9,268 nucleotides of DNA from Phycisphaerae bacterium (lineage in GTDB: Bacteria > Planctomycetota > Phycisphaerae > Phycisphaerales > SM1A02): positions 1 through 9,268 of the forward strand of contig NYVS01000167.1 in assembly GCA_002684755.1 (NCBI GenBank), given 5' to 3'. A model generated the notes under the pieces. That model ran no database searches. It saw only the letters and a program-made list of their open reading frames with translations, and was not told the DNA's origin. Position numbers and translations under genes: made by a program. The stretch's first letter is position 1. Every line of letters starts with the position of its first letter. Of the stretch, positions 1 through 7,119 are shown one piece after another.

Positions 1-881
1 CCGGAGAGAGCCCCGACGCCCACCCGATGAGCGTGGTGCGGACCGCCATCAGCCTGCTCGGTCATCTCGATCCGGACTGCGAGGACAACGGTCCCGACGC
101 CGAACTCCGGAAGTCGATGCGACTGCTCGCCACGATTCCGGTGTGCATCGGCATCCACCAGCGGGCGCTCGAGGGCAAGCCGCCGGTCGCACCCGATCCG
201 TCGCTCGACCATGCGGCGAACCTGCTCTGGTGCATGACCGGTGAGAAGCCCGGCGAGATCGCGGCCAAGGTGATGGACGTGTCCCTCATCCTGTACGCGG
301 AGCACGACTTCAACGCGTCGACCTTCACCTGCCGGGTCATCGCCTCGACCAACAGCGACCTGCACTCGGCGGTCTGTGGTGGCGTGGGAGCGCTCAAGGG
401 CAACCTCCACGGCGGCGCGAACGAAGCCGCGATGGCCATGCTCGCGGACATCATGAAGGACACCGAGGACGGCTCCATGACGGTCGACGCCTGGATGGAG
501 CGGGCCTTCACCGAGAAGCGGAAGCTGATGGGGTTCGGGCATCGCGTCTACAAGAACGGCGACCACCGGGCCGGAATCCTTCGTGACTGGGGCCTCCGCT
601 ACGCGGCCGAGGAGAACGCCGACGCCGGGAAGTGGTTCGATCTCGGCGACGCGGTGCAGGGCATCATGCTCGACCAGAAGAACATCCACCCGAACGTCGA
701 CTTCCCGTGCGGCATGACCTACTTCGCGATGGGCATCCCCGTCCCGCAGTACACGCCGATCTTCGTCGCGAGTCGCATCACCGGCTGGTGCGCCCACATC
801 ATGGAACAGCACGCGAACAACCGGATCATCCGGCCGCTCGCGGAATACGCGGGTCCGGAACTGATGGAATGGAACGGCTGA
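1..881 (+). CDS. citrate synthase / 2-methylcitrate synthase, 5'-truncated by window edge
   Basis: Condenses oxaloacetate with acetyl-CoA (citrate) or propionyl-CoA (2-methylcitrate) in the cytoplasm. The reading frame is open from base 3, and the residues before the ATG at 27 (ESPDAHPM) already match the conserved family motif, so the true start lies upstream and about 292 C-terminal residues are visible of a usual 370-430. The three catalytic residues are present: His in GNLHGGANE (codon 408-410), His in MGFGHRVYK (540-542) and Asp in HPNVDF (699-701). The end, with SRITGWCAHIMEQ and NNRIIRPLAEY, is typical of the compact type II citrate/methylcitrate synthase group. The stop at 879-881 is followed by a hairpin terminator. 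Oxaloacetate-condensing function is clear, but acetyl- versus propionyl-CoA preference cannot be decided from the fragment. No prpB, prpD or acnD gene is nearby to favour the methylcitrate cycle. Confidence 0.93.
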   Translation, partial: GESPDAHPMSVVRTAISLLGHLDPDCEDNGPDAELRKSMRLLATIPVCIGIHQRALEGKPPVAPDPSLDHAANLLWCMTGEKPGEIAAKVMDVSLILYAEHDFNASTFTCRVIASTNSDLHSAVCGGVGALKGNLHGGANEAAMAMLADIMKDTEDGSMTVDAWMERAFTEKRKLMGFGHRVYKNGDHRAGILRDWGLRYAAEENADAGKWFDLGDAVQGIMLDQKNIHPNVDFPCGMTYFAMGIPVPQYTPIFVASRITGWCAHIMEQHANNRIIRPLAEYAGPELMEWNG

Positions 882-914
882 CCGAACGCCGTTCGCCCGC
901 TCGAACCACGGACA

Positions 915-951
915 GGGGCCGCCCGATCGCATGATCGGACGGCCCCTTCTT
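915..951 (+). terminator. intrinsic terminator between convergent genes
   Basis: Inverted repeat: GGGGCCG (915-921) pairs with CGGCCCC (940-946), with one c/a mismatch, then CCGATC (923-928) pairs with GATCGG (933-938) around a four-base loop. TTCTT follows directly (947-951). It begins 34 bp after the citrate synthase stop, so it probably ends that transcript. It also lies just beyond the stop of the opposing protease gene and the stem is symmetric, so it may act in both directions, although the - strand side lacks a good T-run. Confidence 0.8.
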
Positions 952-974
952 CGTGGACGAACCGGTGCGGCGGA

Positions 975-1736
975 TCAGAACTCGCACGCACCGATGATGT
1001 CGTCGCCCGAGGGGATTCCAACGACGCTTCCGATGACGAACGCGGCGAACGAGCCGCTGGTGGACGAACCGAGCGTGGACGGCGTGAAGTCGAAGAGATC
1101 CTCGTCCGCACCGCTCAGTCCCGTCACCGCGAACGAGCCGCGGGTCGACAGGGAGATGATTCCGAGCGATTCGTTGATCGAGACCGCGTCGAGATCCTCG
1201 GCGCTGGAGGTGGCCAGGCCGACGTCGCTTCCATCGAAGTACTTCGCGAAGGTGCCGCTGGTCGTCGCGCCGAGCGATGATGGCGTGAATGCCACGAGGT
1301 CCTCGTCGTTGCCACGGACGGATCCGATCCGGTGTCCGCCCTGCGTCGAGAGGATGATCGTGCCGTCGTCGAGGACGTCGAGGCCGTCGATGTCCTCGCC
1401 GTTGGTGGTGAGGGCGACGTCGCTTCCATCGAACCAGAGTGAGAACGTGCCCGCCGTGGCCGCACCGAGCTGGCTCGGCGTGAACCGGACGATGTCGGAG
1501 TCGTCGAAGGTCACGCCGCCGACGGTTCCACCGGCGGTGAAGGAGAGGAGCAGGTCGCCGTCGTCGAGACGGTCGAGCGCACTGATCCGGAACCCGCCCA
1601 GTCCGACGTCGCTTCCGTCGAACCAGAGCACGGCTTCATTGGTGGTGAGGTCGATCGCGACGACGTCCTCGTCGCGGGCCACGCCGAAGTCGAAGCTGGG
1701 ATTCCCCTGGATGGCGAGGAGCACCACCTCTCCGTC
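975..1736 (-). repeat. C-terminal FDGSDV repeat region of the protease
   Basis: The last 253 residues of the protease are built from tandem units. FDGSDV starts at residues 838, 901 and 966 (spacing 63 and 65), and a degenerate fourth copy (FVIGSVVG) starts near 1032. Between copies, a unit of the form EDIDGLDVLDDGTIILS is followed by DEDLVAFTPSSLG. On the + strand the DNA shows the repeat as near-identical GACGTCGCTTCC(A/G)TCGAA copies near 1220, 1418 and 1608. Alternating hydrophobic strands and glycine turns suggest a beta-propeller or beta-sheet repeat; the fold is inferred. Confidence 0.75.
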
Positions 1737-4133
1737 GCCACCACCTCCACCACCACCGTCATCCGGTTCGGTGATGGAGAGCGTTCCGGATCCGGCGGCG
1801 TCGGAGGCGTAGGCGCCGACCACCACGATGTATTCAACGCCCGCGGTGGCGTCGAAGCTGAGGCTCGAGGTCATGCCGGCGCAGTCCGGCCCGTCGTCGT
1901 TGCAGGCGATGCCCGTGACGTCGTCACAGCTCGCCACGACCGCGATCTTCGTGTCGAAGTCCGCGGCGCCGCAGGTGGAGACGGTGTGGGCCCCGTCGAC
2001 CGTGGCGGTGAAGCGGTACCAGTTGGCGTTGTAGATCGACCCGCATGCGTCGTTTGAGAAATCGCCGCTGCCGATGGTGGTGCCGAAGCCGGTGTCTCCG
2101 ATCGTCACCGCGATGGCGTCGTCGCAGGGGTCTTCATCACCTCCACCGCCGCCGCCACCACCGCCATCGGGTTCCGTGAGCGCGAGCGATCCGCTTCCGG
2201 TGCCTCCGCTGCTGTAGCCGCCGAGGGCGATCACGTACGTCTCACCGGCGACGCCCTCGAAGTCGAGTGCGGAGGTGTACCCGGAACATCCGGAGGCATC
2301 GTCGTTGCAGGCGATCACCGAGCCCACGTCACACGATCCGAACACCGCCAGCTTCGTGTCGAAGTTCGCCGCATTGCAGGTCGAGAGGGTGTGGGTGCCC
2401 GTGGCGGAGGCCGTGAACGCGTACCAGTTCACGTCGTAGATCGAACCACATCCGGCGGGTGCCACGTTCCCGGTGCCGGCCGTGGTGCTGAAGGTGGTCG
2501 TTCCAGCCGCGATCGCAGTGGCATTGTCGCACGGGGTTCCACCGCCGCCACCGCCACCGCCACCGCCACCGCCGCCACCACCCGAGATCGCGGCGAGGGC
2601 GTTGGCCGCGTTCACGCGACCGGATCCCATCTGACCACTGAACGAGGAGATGGGGTCGGCGGAGTCACGGATCGCCGCCCAGACCTGACCGGCCGTGGCG
2701 GTGGGATCCTGCGACCAGGTGAGCGCCGCGACACTCGCGACCAGCGGCGTCGCCATCGAGGTGCCGCTCAGGTACGCGTAGCCGTCCGCGTTCGGCGAGT
2801 TGCTGTCGTGGTAGGTGGCGAGGATGCTCACGCCGGGAGCGCTGATGTCCACCCAGGATCCGTAGCTCGAGAAGGACGCCTTGGAATCATCGGTGTCGAG
2901 GGCCCCGACGGAGTAGCAGTCGCTTCTGGAGTTGACGTAGCCCTGGCTGGTGTTGTTGCTGTTGCCGGCGGCCACGAGGACGAGCCCGCCCGACGCGATG
3001 AAGTAGTCGATCGCCGCGGCGAGTCCGCCGCTGTTCGAACTCCCCCAGCTGCAGCTCGCGATCCTGGCCCCGTTCTGGGCGGCGTAGTAGAACGCCTCGG
3101 CGGCGGCCGCCATCCCGACGAAACCGGCTTCGGATCCGTTGTAGTTCGAGGAGTGCCCCATCTTCAGGGCCATGATGCTGACGCCGTTGCCGCTGGTCGA
3201 GGGGCTGCCGTTCCCATATCCGCCGGCCGGACTCGCCACGCCGGTTCCATTGTTGTTCATGGCGCCGACGATGCCGGCACAGTGGGTTCCGTGTCCGTTG
3301 AAGTCTCGTGGGTCGTTGTCGGCGCCGCTGCAGTCCTCGCCCGGCCAGCAGCCGAAGCCGTACAGGGGACTCGTGATGAAGTCGTAGCCGACGATGTCGT
3401 CCACGAAACCGTTGCCGTCGTCGTCGACGCCGGGCGTTCCGTTCGCCTCGGCCTGATTGCGCCACATGTTGCCGTTCGCGGATCCGAGATTCGATGCGTC
3501 GGCGGCGGGGCCCGCCAGGTCCGCGTGGTACCACTGGACACCGGTATCGAGCACCGCGACCACGATCGAGGGATCGCCGGTCTGCACGTCCCACGCCTCG
3601 GGCGCGTCGACGTCGGCATCATTGGACTGCGAGAGATGCCAGCAGTTCGCGAGGTAGGGATCGTTGGTCGTCGCGTGTACCGGGTGAACGCCGATCAACT
3701 CCGCGTTCCGCACCAGCGGATGGGCCAGGGCGAGGGCGAGGGCGCCCTCGAGTCCTCCGGGAACGACGGCGGGGTCGATCCGGACCACGTGGTGGTTGGA
3801 GAGGTCGGGGCGTCCGTCCTTCGGCGCCACCGGCGCGTTGGGGAACTGCGGGCGGATCGCCTGCGACCCGATCAGCTCCAGCAGGGTGGCGGTCTCGGGA
3901 GAAGCGTCTCGAAGCATGCCACCGTCCGCGCGGCTCGCGGCGATCGCGCGAGTTCCGGGCCGCCGGAATTCGATCACCAGCTGGTCCGGCACGACCAGAT
4001 CCGCCGGGGCGTCGGCATTCGGTGCGACGGCGATGCGCGGGGGCGCCTCACGGGTCGGTGTGGTCGGTGGAATGGCCGCGATGGTCGCGGTGCAGACGCC
4101 GATGGCGAGGATCGAACTGACGGTGGTCTTCAT
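975..4133 (-). CDS. exported subtilisin-family (S8) serine protease with Cys-rich and repeat C-terminal domains
   Basis: Secreted endopeptidase of 1052 residues. The start at 4133 is chosen because GGAG (4144-4141) lies 7 nt upstream and it opens a signal peptide (MKTTVSSILAIG, probable cleavage near residue 20); the frame runs on upstream to 4544 but that part looks non-coding. A likely inhibitory propeptide spans about residues 45-155. The catalytic domain (about 157-516) has Asp196 in VVAVLDTGV, His281 in NGHGTHCAG, oxyanion Asn391 in VAAGNS and Ser459 in SGTSMATP. A DDDGNGFVDD stretch (237-246) resembles a calcium loop. Then come a 15-Gly linker (518-532), a six-Cys domain (533-656), a 9-Gly linker (657-665), a second six-Cys domain similar to the first (666-792), a 7-Gly linker (793-799) and three to four repeats of 63-66 residues centred on FDGSDV (800-1052). 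The Cys-rich domains resemble pre-peptidase C-terminal (PPC)-type modules. Substrate is unknown. No sorting tail, dockerin or membrane anchor is visible, so it is probably released. Confidence 0.93.
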   Translation of the reverse strand: MKTTVSSILAIGVCTATIAAIPPTTPTREAPPRIAVAPNADAPADLVVPDQLVIEFRRPGTRAIAASRADGGMLRDASPETATLLELIGSQAIRPQFPNAPVAPKDGRPDLSNHHVVRIDPAVVPGGLEGALALALAHPLVRNAELIGVHPVHATTNDPYLANCWHLSQSNDADVDAPEAWDVQTGDPSIVVAVLDTGVQWYHADLAGPAADASNLGSANGNMWRNQAEANGTPGVDDDGNGFVDDIVGYDFITSPLYGFGCWPGEDCSGADNDPRDFNGHGTHCAGIVGAMNNNGTGVASPAGGYGNGSPSTSGNGVSIMALKMGHSSNYNGSEAGFVGMAAAAEAFYYAAQNGARIASCSWGSSNSGGLAAAIDYFIASGGLVLVAAGNSNNTSQGYVNSRSDCYSVGALDTDDSKASFSSYGSWVDISAPGVSILATYHDSNSPNADGYAYLSGTSMATPLVASVAALTWSQDPTATAGQVWAAIRDSADPISSFSGQMGSGRVNAANALAAISGGGGGGGGGGGGGGGTPCDNATAIAAGTTTFSTTAGTGNVAPAGCGSIYDVNWYAFTASATGTHTLSTCNAANFDTKLAVFGSCDVGSVIACNDDASGCSGYTSALDFEGVAGETYVIALGGYSSGGTGSGSLALTEPDGGGGGGGGGDEDPCDDAIAVTIGDTGFGTTIGSGDFSNDACGSIYNANWYRFTATVDGAHTVSTCGAADFDTKIAVVASCDDVTGIACNDDGPDCAGMTSSLSFDATAGVEYIVVVGAYASDAAGSGTLSITEPDDGGGGGGGDGEVVLLAIQGNPSFDFGVARDEDVVAIDLTTNEAVLWFDGSDVGLGGFRISALDRLDDGDLLLSFTAGGTVGGVTFDDSDIVRFTPSQLGAATAGTFSLWFDGSDVALTTNGEDIDGLDVLDDGTIILSTQGGHRIGSVRGNDEDLVAFTPSSLGATTSGTFAKYFDGSDVGLATSSAEDLDAVSINESLGIISLSTRGSFAVTGLSGADEDLFDFTPSTLGSSTSGSFAAFVIGSVVGIPSGDDIIGACEF
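2538..2582 (-). repeat. in-frame glycine-codon microsatellite, 15 x GGN, in the protease linker
   Basis: Fifteen consecutive glycine codons (one GGA, the rest GGT or GGC in largely alternating order) join the catalytic domain to the first Cys-rich domain. Shorter relatives in the same gene are nine codons at 2139-2165 and seven at 1737-1757. The tract is long enough for replication slippage in multiples of three, which would change linker length without breaking the frame. Confidence 0.85.
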
Positions 4134-4395
4134 GGTCCGGCTCCGGAAGTGCGAGTGAAGGCGGAGGCCTTCGACTCGGGGTGGGGACGTTGGGGGATGG
4201 GCCGTCCTTCGAGAACGGCCGGCCCGAAGGGGGCTCGGGGTCGCAGGGGCGTGAAGTGGTCGGTCGTCGGGGGAGTCGACGTCGTTCCGCGGGATTCCCG
4301 ATGACGGAAACACCTCGCAGGCTGGTCGGTCATGTCTGTCGGCGATCCGCCGTTTCTGGACATGTGGTTCCCCGAGAACCCCGGGGGCGGCGGGC

Positions 4396-4414
4396 CCGTC
4401 GTTGATGACGACGG
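4396..4414. other. 7-bp perfect inverted repeat in the predicted protease leader
   Basis: CCGTCGT (4396-4402) and ACGACGG (4408-4414) pair perfectly around five bases. If the protease is transcribed from the candidate promoter at 4441-4470, this hairpin would form about 20-40 nt into the leader RNA. No T-run follows it on the - strand, so a simple attenuator is not supported. Confidence 0.45.
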
Positions 4415-4432
4415 AGGCTCCCGGCGATCCCG

Positions 4433-4505
4433 TTCGCTGGAAATTACTGGCGGGGCGTTGAGAATGACAACGCAAAACCCCCAGATTGCCCAAATTTCCA
4501 CTGAA
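4433..4505. other. nested imperfect inverted repeat (about 23 pairs) in the divergent region
   Basis: Arms read inward: TTC (4433-4435) with GAA (4503-4505); TGGAAATT (4438-4445) with AATTTCCA (4493-4500), perfect over 8 bp; CTGG (4447-4450) with CCAG (4481-4484), then GG with CC; and GCGTTG (4455-4460) with CAACGC (4468-4473), perfect over 6 bp around the loop AGAATGA. The right arm carries extra unpaired bases (4474-4477, 4485-4492). No T-run follows on either strand, so it is not a standard terminator. It may be an operator cluster or a leader-RNA structure; the role is unknown. Confidence 0.55.
4441..4470 (-). promoter_or_regulatory. candidate sigma-70-type promoter for the protease gene
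   Basis: On the - strand TTGTCA (4470-4465) matches the -35 consensus in five of six bases. After an 18-bp spacer TAATTT (4446-4441) matches only three of six -10 positions, though these include the important first T, second A and last T. It would give a protease leader of about 300 nt. It lies inside the inverted repeat at 4433-4505, so a protein bound to that repeat could block it. The match is by eye and weak. Confidence 0.3.
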
Positions 4506-4583
4506 GGCGGGTTCGGGGACGGAAACCGCCGGTCCGGCTACCATTCTCGACCCCGATCACTGAACCGAAACTCCGAGGTCGTC

Positions 4584-5447
4584 ATGTCCCACGAAGTCAA
4601 CAGCATCGCCGTCATCGGCGCTGGAACCATGGGTTCCGGCATCGCCCTCATCGCCGCGACCAGCGGCATCGACGCCTTCCAGGTCGACGTCTCGACCGAC
4701 CAGCTCGATCGAGCCAAGGCGTACCACGCCAAGGTCCTCGGGCGGAACGTGCAGAAGGAACGGATGACGCAGGCGGAGATGGACGCGGCGCTCGCCCGCA
4801 TCAGTTACGTCGGCGACATGGCCGACGCCGGGGTGGCGGACTGGGCCGTCGAGGCGGCGACCGAGAATCCCGAGGTCAAGGCGAAGATCTTCCAGTCGAT
4901 GCGGGAGACGTTCCCCGAGCACGCGGTGCTCGCGACGAACACCAGCTCGATCTCCATCACGCGGATCGCGACCGCCACGGGCGACGCCGCGGATCGCGTG
5001 GTCGGCATGCATTTCTTCAATCCGGTCCCGGTGATGAAGCTGGTCGAGGTCATCAAGGGGCTCGCGACGAGCGACGAGACCGTCGCCCGGACCGTCGCGC
5101 TCGCCGAGCGGATGGGCAAGACGCCGATCCCCGCCAACGATCGCGCCGGCTTCGTCTCGAACCGCGTCCTGATGCCGATGATCAACGAGGCGTTCCTCGC
5201 GTGGATGGAGGGCGTCGCCGAGCCCGAGGCGATCGACGACATCATGAAGCTCGGCTGCAACTTCCCGATGGGCCCGCTCCGGCTCGCCGACTTCATCGGA
5301 CTCGACGTCTGTCACGACATCATGATGGTGCTCTACCGGGAGCTCGGCGACCAGAAGTACTTCCCGTGCCCGCTGCTCCGGCAGCTGGTCACCGCGGGTC
5401 GACTCGGCGACAAGTCCGGACACGGCGTCTACGACCACAGTCGGTGA
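4584..5447 (+). CDS. hbd: 3-hydroxybutyryl-CoA dehydrogenase
   Basis: Cytoplasmic enzyme interconverting 3-hydroxybutyryl-CoA and acetoacetyl-CoA with NAD(P), as in short-chain fatty-acid oxidation or butanoate metabolism. The product is 287 residues, close to the usual 280-290 of stand-alone members. The Rossmann nucleotide motif is IGAGTMGSGIA (11-21). His143 and Glu155 in GMHFFNPVPVMKLVEV are the expected catalytic dyad, and NTSS (119-122) is the substrate-binding stretch. The C-terminal domain holds DRAGFVSNRVLMP (186-198), NFPMGPLRLADFIGLD (226-241) and GRLGDKSGHGVYD (272-284). The start at 4584 is preferred because GAGG (4575-4578) lies 5 nt upstream and the family alignment begins there; the upstream in-frame extension to 4332 is intergenic. 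It has no operon partner: the next gene converges on it after 36 bp. An adipyl- or other 3-hydroxyacyl-CoA preference (PaaH-like) cannot be excluded. Confidence 0.92.
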   Translation: MSHEVNSIAVIGAGTMGSGIALIAATSGIDAFQVDVSTDQLDRAKAYHAKVLGRNVQKERMTQAEMDAALARISYVGDMADAGVADWAVEAATENPEVKAKIFQSMRETFPEHAVLATNTSSISITRIATATGDAADRVVGMHFFNPVPVMKLVEVIKGLATSDETVARTVALAERMGKTPIPANDRAGFVSNRVLMPMINEAFLAWMEGVAEPEAIDDIMKLGCNFPMGPLRLADFIGLDVCHDIMMVLYRELGDQKYFPCPLLRQLVTAGRLGDKSGHGVYDHSR

Positions 5448-5483
5448 CGCAGGTCGGTCGCCGGTGACGCGACGGTGGGGGAC

Positions 5484-6989
5484 CTAGTGGGCCCAGTTGC
5501 CCAGAAGGATCGCCAGGTCGCCGCCGTCGACGATGCCGTCGCCGTTGAAATCACCACCGTCGCTCCCGTCGGTTCCCCAGAGGGAGTTGAAGCGACCGAG
5601 GTCGACGCCGTCGACCACGCCGTCGCCGTCGAAGTCGCCGCCGAGCGGCTCGCATGCGTCGGGGATGCCGTCGCCGTCGCTGTCGCCGATCCCACCCCCG
5701 AGGATCTCCGCCGCATCGATCCGACCGTTGCCGTCGCAATCGGGCAATGGAAAGTCGAAGACCTCACCGGCATCGAGTCCGTCGGTGTCGGCGCGGGGTG
5801 CCGAAACGAGGATCCGATCGGCGTCGATCGCGGCGCCGATGCCGAAGAAGGCCTGCGTCTCGGGTTCCTCCGGTCGCAGCCGGACCGCGGGCCCCCAGTC
5901 GAGGTCGTCGCGTTCGAGGATCCATCCGCTTCCCGCCTCGACGTGGCCGTCCACGTCGGTGGCGTAGGCCCCCGCGTAGAGACGGGTTCCGTCGGTGGAC
6001 AGCACGCAGGGAAACCCGAAGCCTCGGGCGCCGTCGACGCCCTCGGGTCCGATTCGTCGATCGAACCAGGGTTGGCCGTCGACGATCCGGTAGGCGTGCA
6101 CGGCACCCGCGTCGATCCCGAACGCGTCTTCGAAGGGCGCGCCGACCACGAGCGTGTCGCCGGCGAGATCGAGCCACTCGCCGAACACCTGGTAGGGCTC
6201 CGGCTGGACCGGTATCAGCATCGTGTCGAGCACCCACAGATCCCCGACGGGACGATGCAGCGCCACGCCGCCGTGTCGGAATCCGACCGCGCCGACCAGT
6301 CCCGAGGCGCCGATCGCGAGCAGGTCGCCTTCGACCGCGACGGATCGTCCGAAGTACGCGGCGACCTGCGGTCCGGGCAGCCCGAGTCGCTGTCGCGCCA
6401 CCCACGCCCCCGCATCCCGGTGGAAGATCCAGACGCCGCCCTCCGCGTCGTTCTCGATCGATTCCAGATAGGCGCCGACGACGATCTCGTCGGCGGACCG
6501 CCCGAAACACATGGAAAGGCCGAACAACGCGTTCGGATTCTCCGCGACCGGGGGTCGCAGTTTCGCCTCGTAGGTCCACGTCTCGTCCATCAGTCGGAAC
6601 ACGTAGGCGGAACCCGACCAGAAGCCCAGATCGTCGTCCCCCGGAGCGCCCACGAGCATCACATCCTCCCGGATGACCACCGGAAGACCGAAGTGATCTC
6701 CAGCGACCGCGTCCGGTGCGACGAGCGACTGGTGATGATTCCAGTCGTCCCCGTCGCGTCGATAGACGTGAACGGTCCCCGGTTCGCCGATGTGGGCGTC
6801 CCGATCGGCACCGATCGCGAGCCACTCGCCCTCGAGGTCGAGTCGATTGCCGAAGGTCGCGCCTTCGAGGGGCTCGGGCGGCATGATCCCACCGGACGGC
6901 GGAAGATCCGCGGCGGTGGGGGCCCCCAGGCAGGCGAGCGACCCGATGGCGACGATGATCGGACGACGAGGGAACGGGTTCGGTGACAT
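5484..6989 (-). CDS. exported seven-bladed FG-GAP beta-propeller protein with dockerin-like C-terminus
   Basis: A 501-residue protein of unknown specific function. The start at 6989 is chosen because GGAG (7000-6997) lies 7 nt upstream and it opens a signal peptide (basic PRRP, then a hydrophobic run ending near APTAA, residue 27); the frame continues to 7070 without a better site. Residues 44-412 contain seven FG-GAP-type repeats, with FG at 46, 100, 156, 213, 269, 324 and 382, each followed by a GA(D/P/Y/S)-type turn and an aromatic closing strand. Seven blades is the integrin-alpha propeller count. The tail holds DCDGNG (417-422) and DSDGDG (436-441) calcium loops flanked by Cys418 and Cys446, then two dockerin type I-like loops, DFDGDG (452-457) and DFNGDG (480-485), ending in ILLGNWAH. 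Such tails are common on exported Phycisphaerae proteins; whether they bind a cohesin or only calcium is unknown. Binding or adhesion outside the cytoplasm is inference. Confidence 0.88.
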   Translation of the reverse strand: MSPNPFPRRPIIVAIGSLACLGAPTAADLPPSGGIMPPEPLEGATFGNRLDLEGEWLAIGADRDAHIGEPGTVHVYRRDGDDWNHHQSLVAPDAVAGDHFGLPVVIREDVMLVGAPGDDDLGFWSGSAYVFRLMDETWTYEAKLRPPVAENPNALFGLSMCFGRSADEIVVGAYLESIENDAEGGVWIFHRDAGAWVARQRLGLPGPQVAAYFGRSVAVEGDLLAIGASGLVGAVGFRHGGVALHRPVGDLWVLDTMLIPVQPEPYQVFGEWLDLAGDTLVVGAPFEDAFGIDAGAVHAYRIVDGQPWFDRRIGPEGVDGARGFGFPCVLSTDGTRLYAGAYATDVDGHVEAGSGWILERDDLDWGPAVRLRPEEPETQAFFGIGAAIDADRILVSAPRADTDGLDAGEVFDFPLPDCDGNGRIDAAEILGGGIGDSDGDGIPDACEPLGGDFDGDGVVDGVDLGRFNSLWGTDGSDGGDFNGDGIVDGGDLAILLGNWAH

Positions 6990-7001
6990 GAGCAGGCTCC
7001 A

Positions 7002-7023
7002 CCGGGGCCATGTCAGGCCCCGG
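7002..7023 (-). promoter_or_regulatory. 8-bp perfect hairpin abutting the ribosome binding site of the propeller gene
   Basis: CCGGGGCC (7002-7009) and GGCCCCGG (7016-7023) pair perfectly around six bases. In the - strand transcript the stem ends one base before GGAG (7000-6997), the ribosome binding site of the gene starting at 6989. So close a GC-only stem could hinder ribosome loading or protect the 5' end of the message. No role is proven. Confidence 0.5.
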
Positions 7024-7119
7024 ACCCCGGGCGTGAACCTCTTGCTCGACCTTCGGTCGTCCGGAAACATCTCCCGGAACTACCGCACGACTCACCGTAG
7101 GCGTGGTTCATTCACTTGT

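Larger units (their letters stand above)
4134..4583. other. 450-bp divergent intergenic region
   Basis: Lies between the start codons of the protease (-) and the hydroxybutyryl-CoA dehydrogenase (+) and must hold the promoters of both. Open frames cross it in several directions, but their composition and lack of recognisable protein pattern argue against a gene. The part next to the protease (4134-4430) is very GC-rich. The stretch 4438-4510 is distinctly richer in A and T and contains a nested inverted repeat and a candidate promoter, listed separately. Confidence 0.7.

Noticed and set aside
27..29. ATG at 27 as the start of the citrate synthase
   Set aside because: The in-frame residues before it match the conserved DAHPM family motif, and about 100 N-terminal residues would be missing.
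2391..4304. 637-codon + strand open frame opposite the protease
   Set aside because: It is antisense to a gene with a complete catalytic triad; its Arg/Gly/Val-rich composition is that of a high-GC shadow frame and shows no protein motif.
4134..4544. Longer protease start upstream of 4133
   Set aside because: The extension would place 137 low-pattern residues before a clear signal peptide; GGAG at the right spacing supports 4133.
4557..5438. 293-codon - strand open frame opposite the dehydrogenase
   Set aside because: Asp/Arg/Val/Leu-rich shadow frame with no motif, fully covered by the conserved enzyme.
5442..5483. Possible terminator or repeat between the convergent genes (CGGTGACGC twice)
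   Set aside because: Only a 5-bp stem (GTCGC/GCGAC) can form and there is no T-run; the two 9-bp copies are 20 bp apart and may be chance.
5475..6986. 503-codon + strand open frame opposite the propeller gene
   Set aside because: Mirror frame of a gene with seven clear FG-GAP repeats and a signal peptide; no recognisable domain of its own.
6900..6989. Tat or lipoprotein signal in the propeller protein
   Set aside because: PRRPIIV lacks the Tat consensus around the arginine pair, and the Cys in GSLACL does not fit a proper lipobox, so an ordinary Sec signal is more likely.
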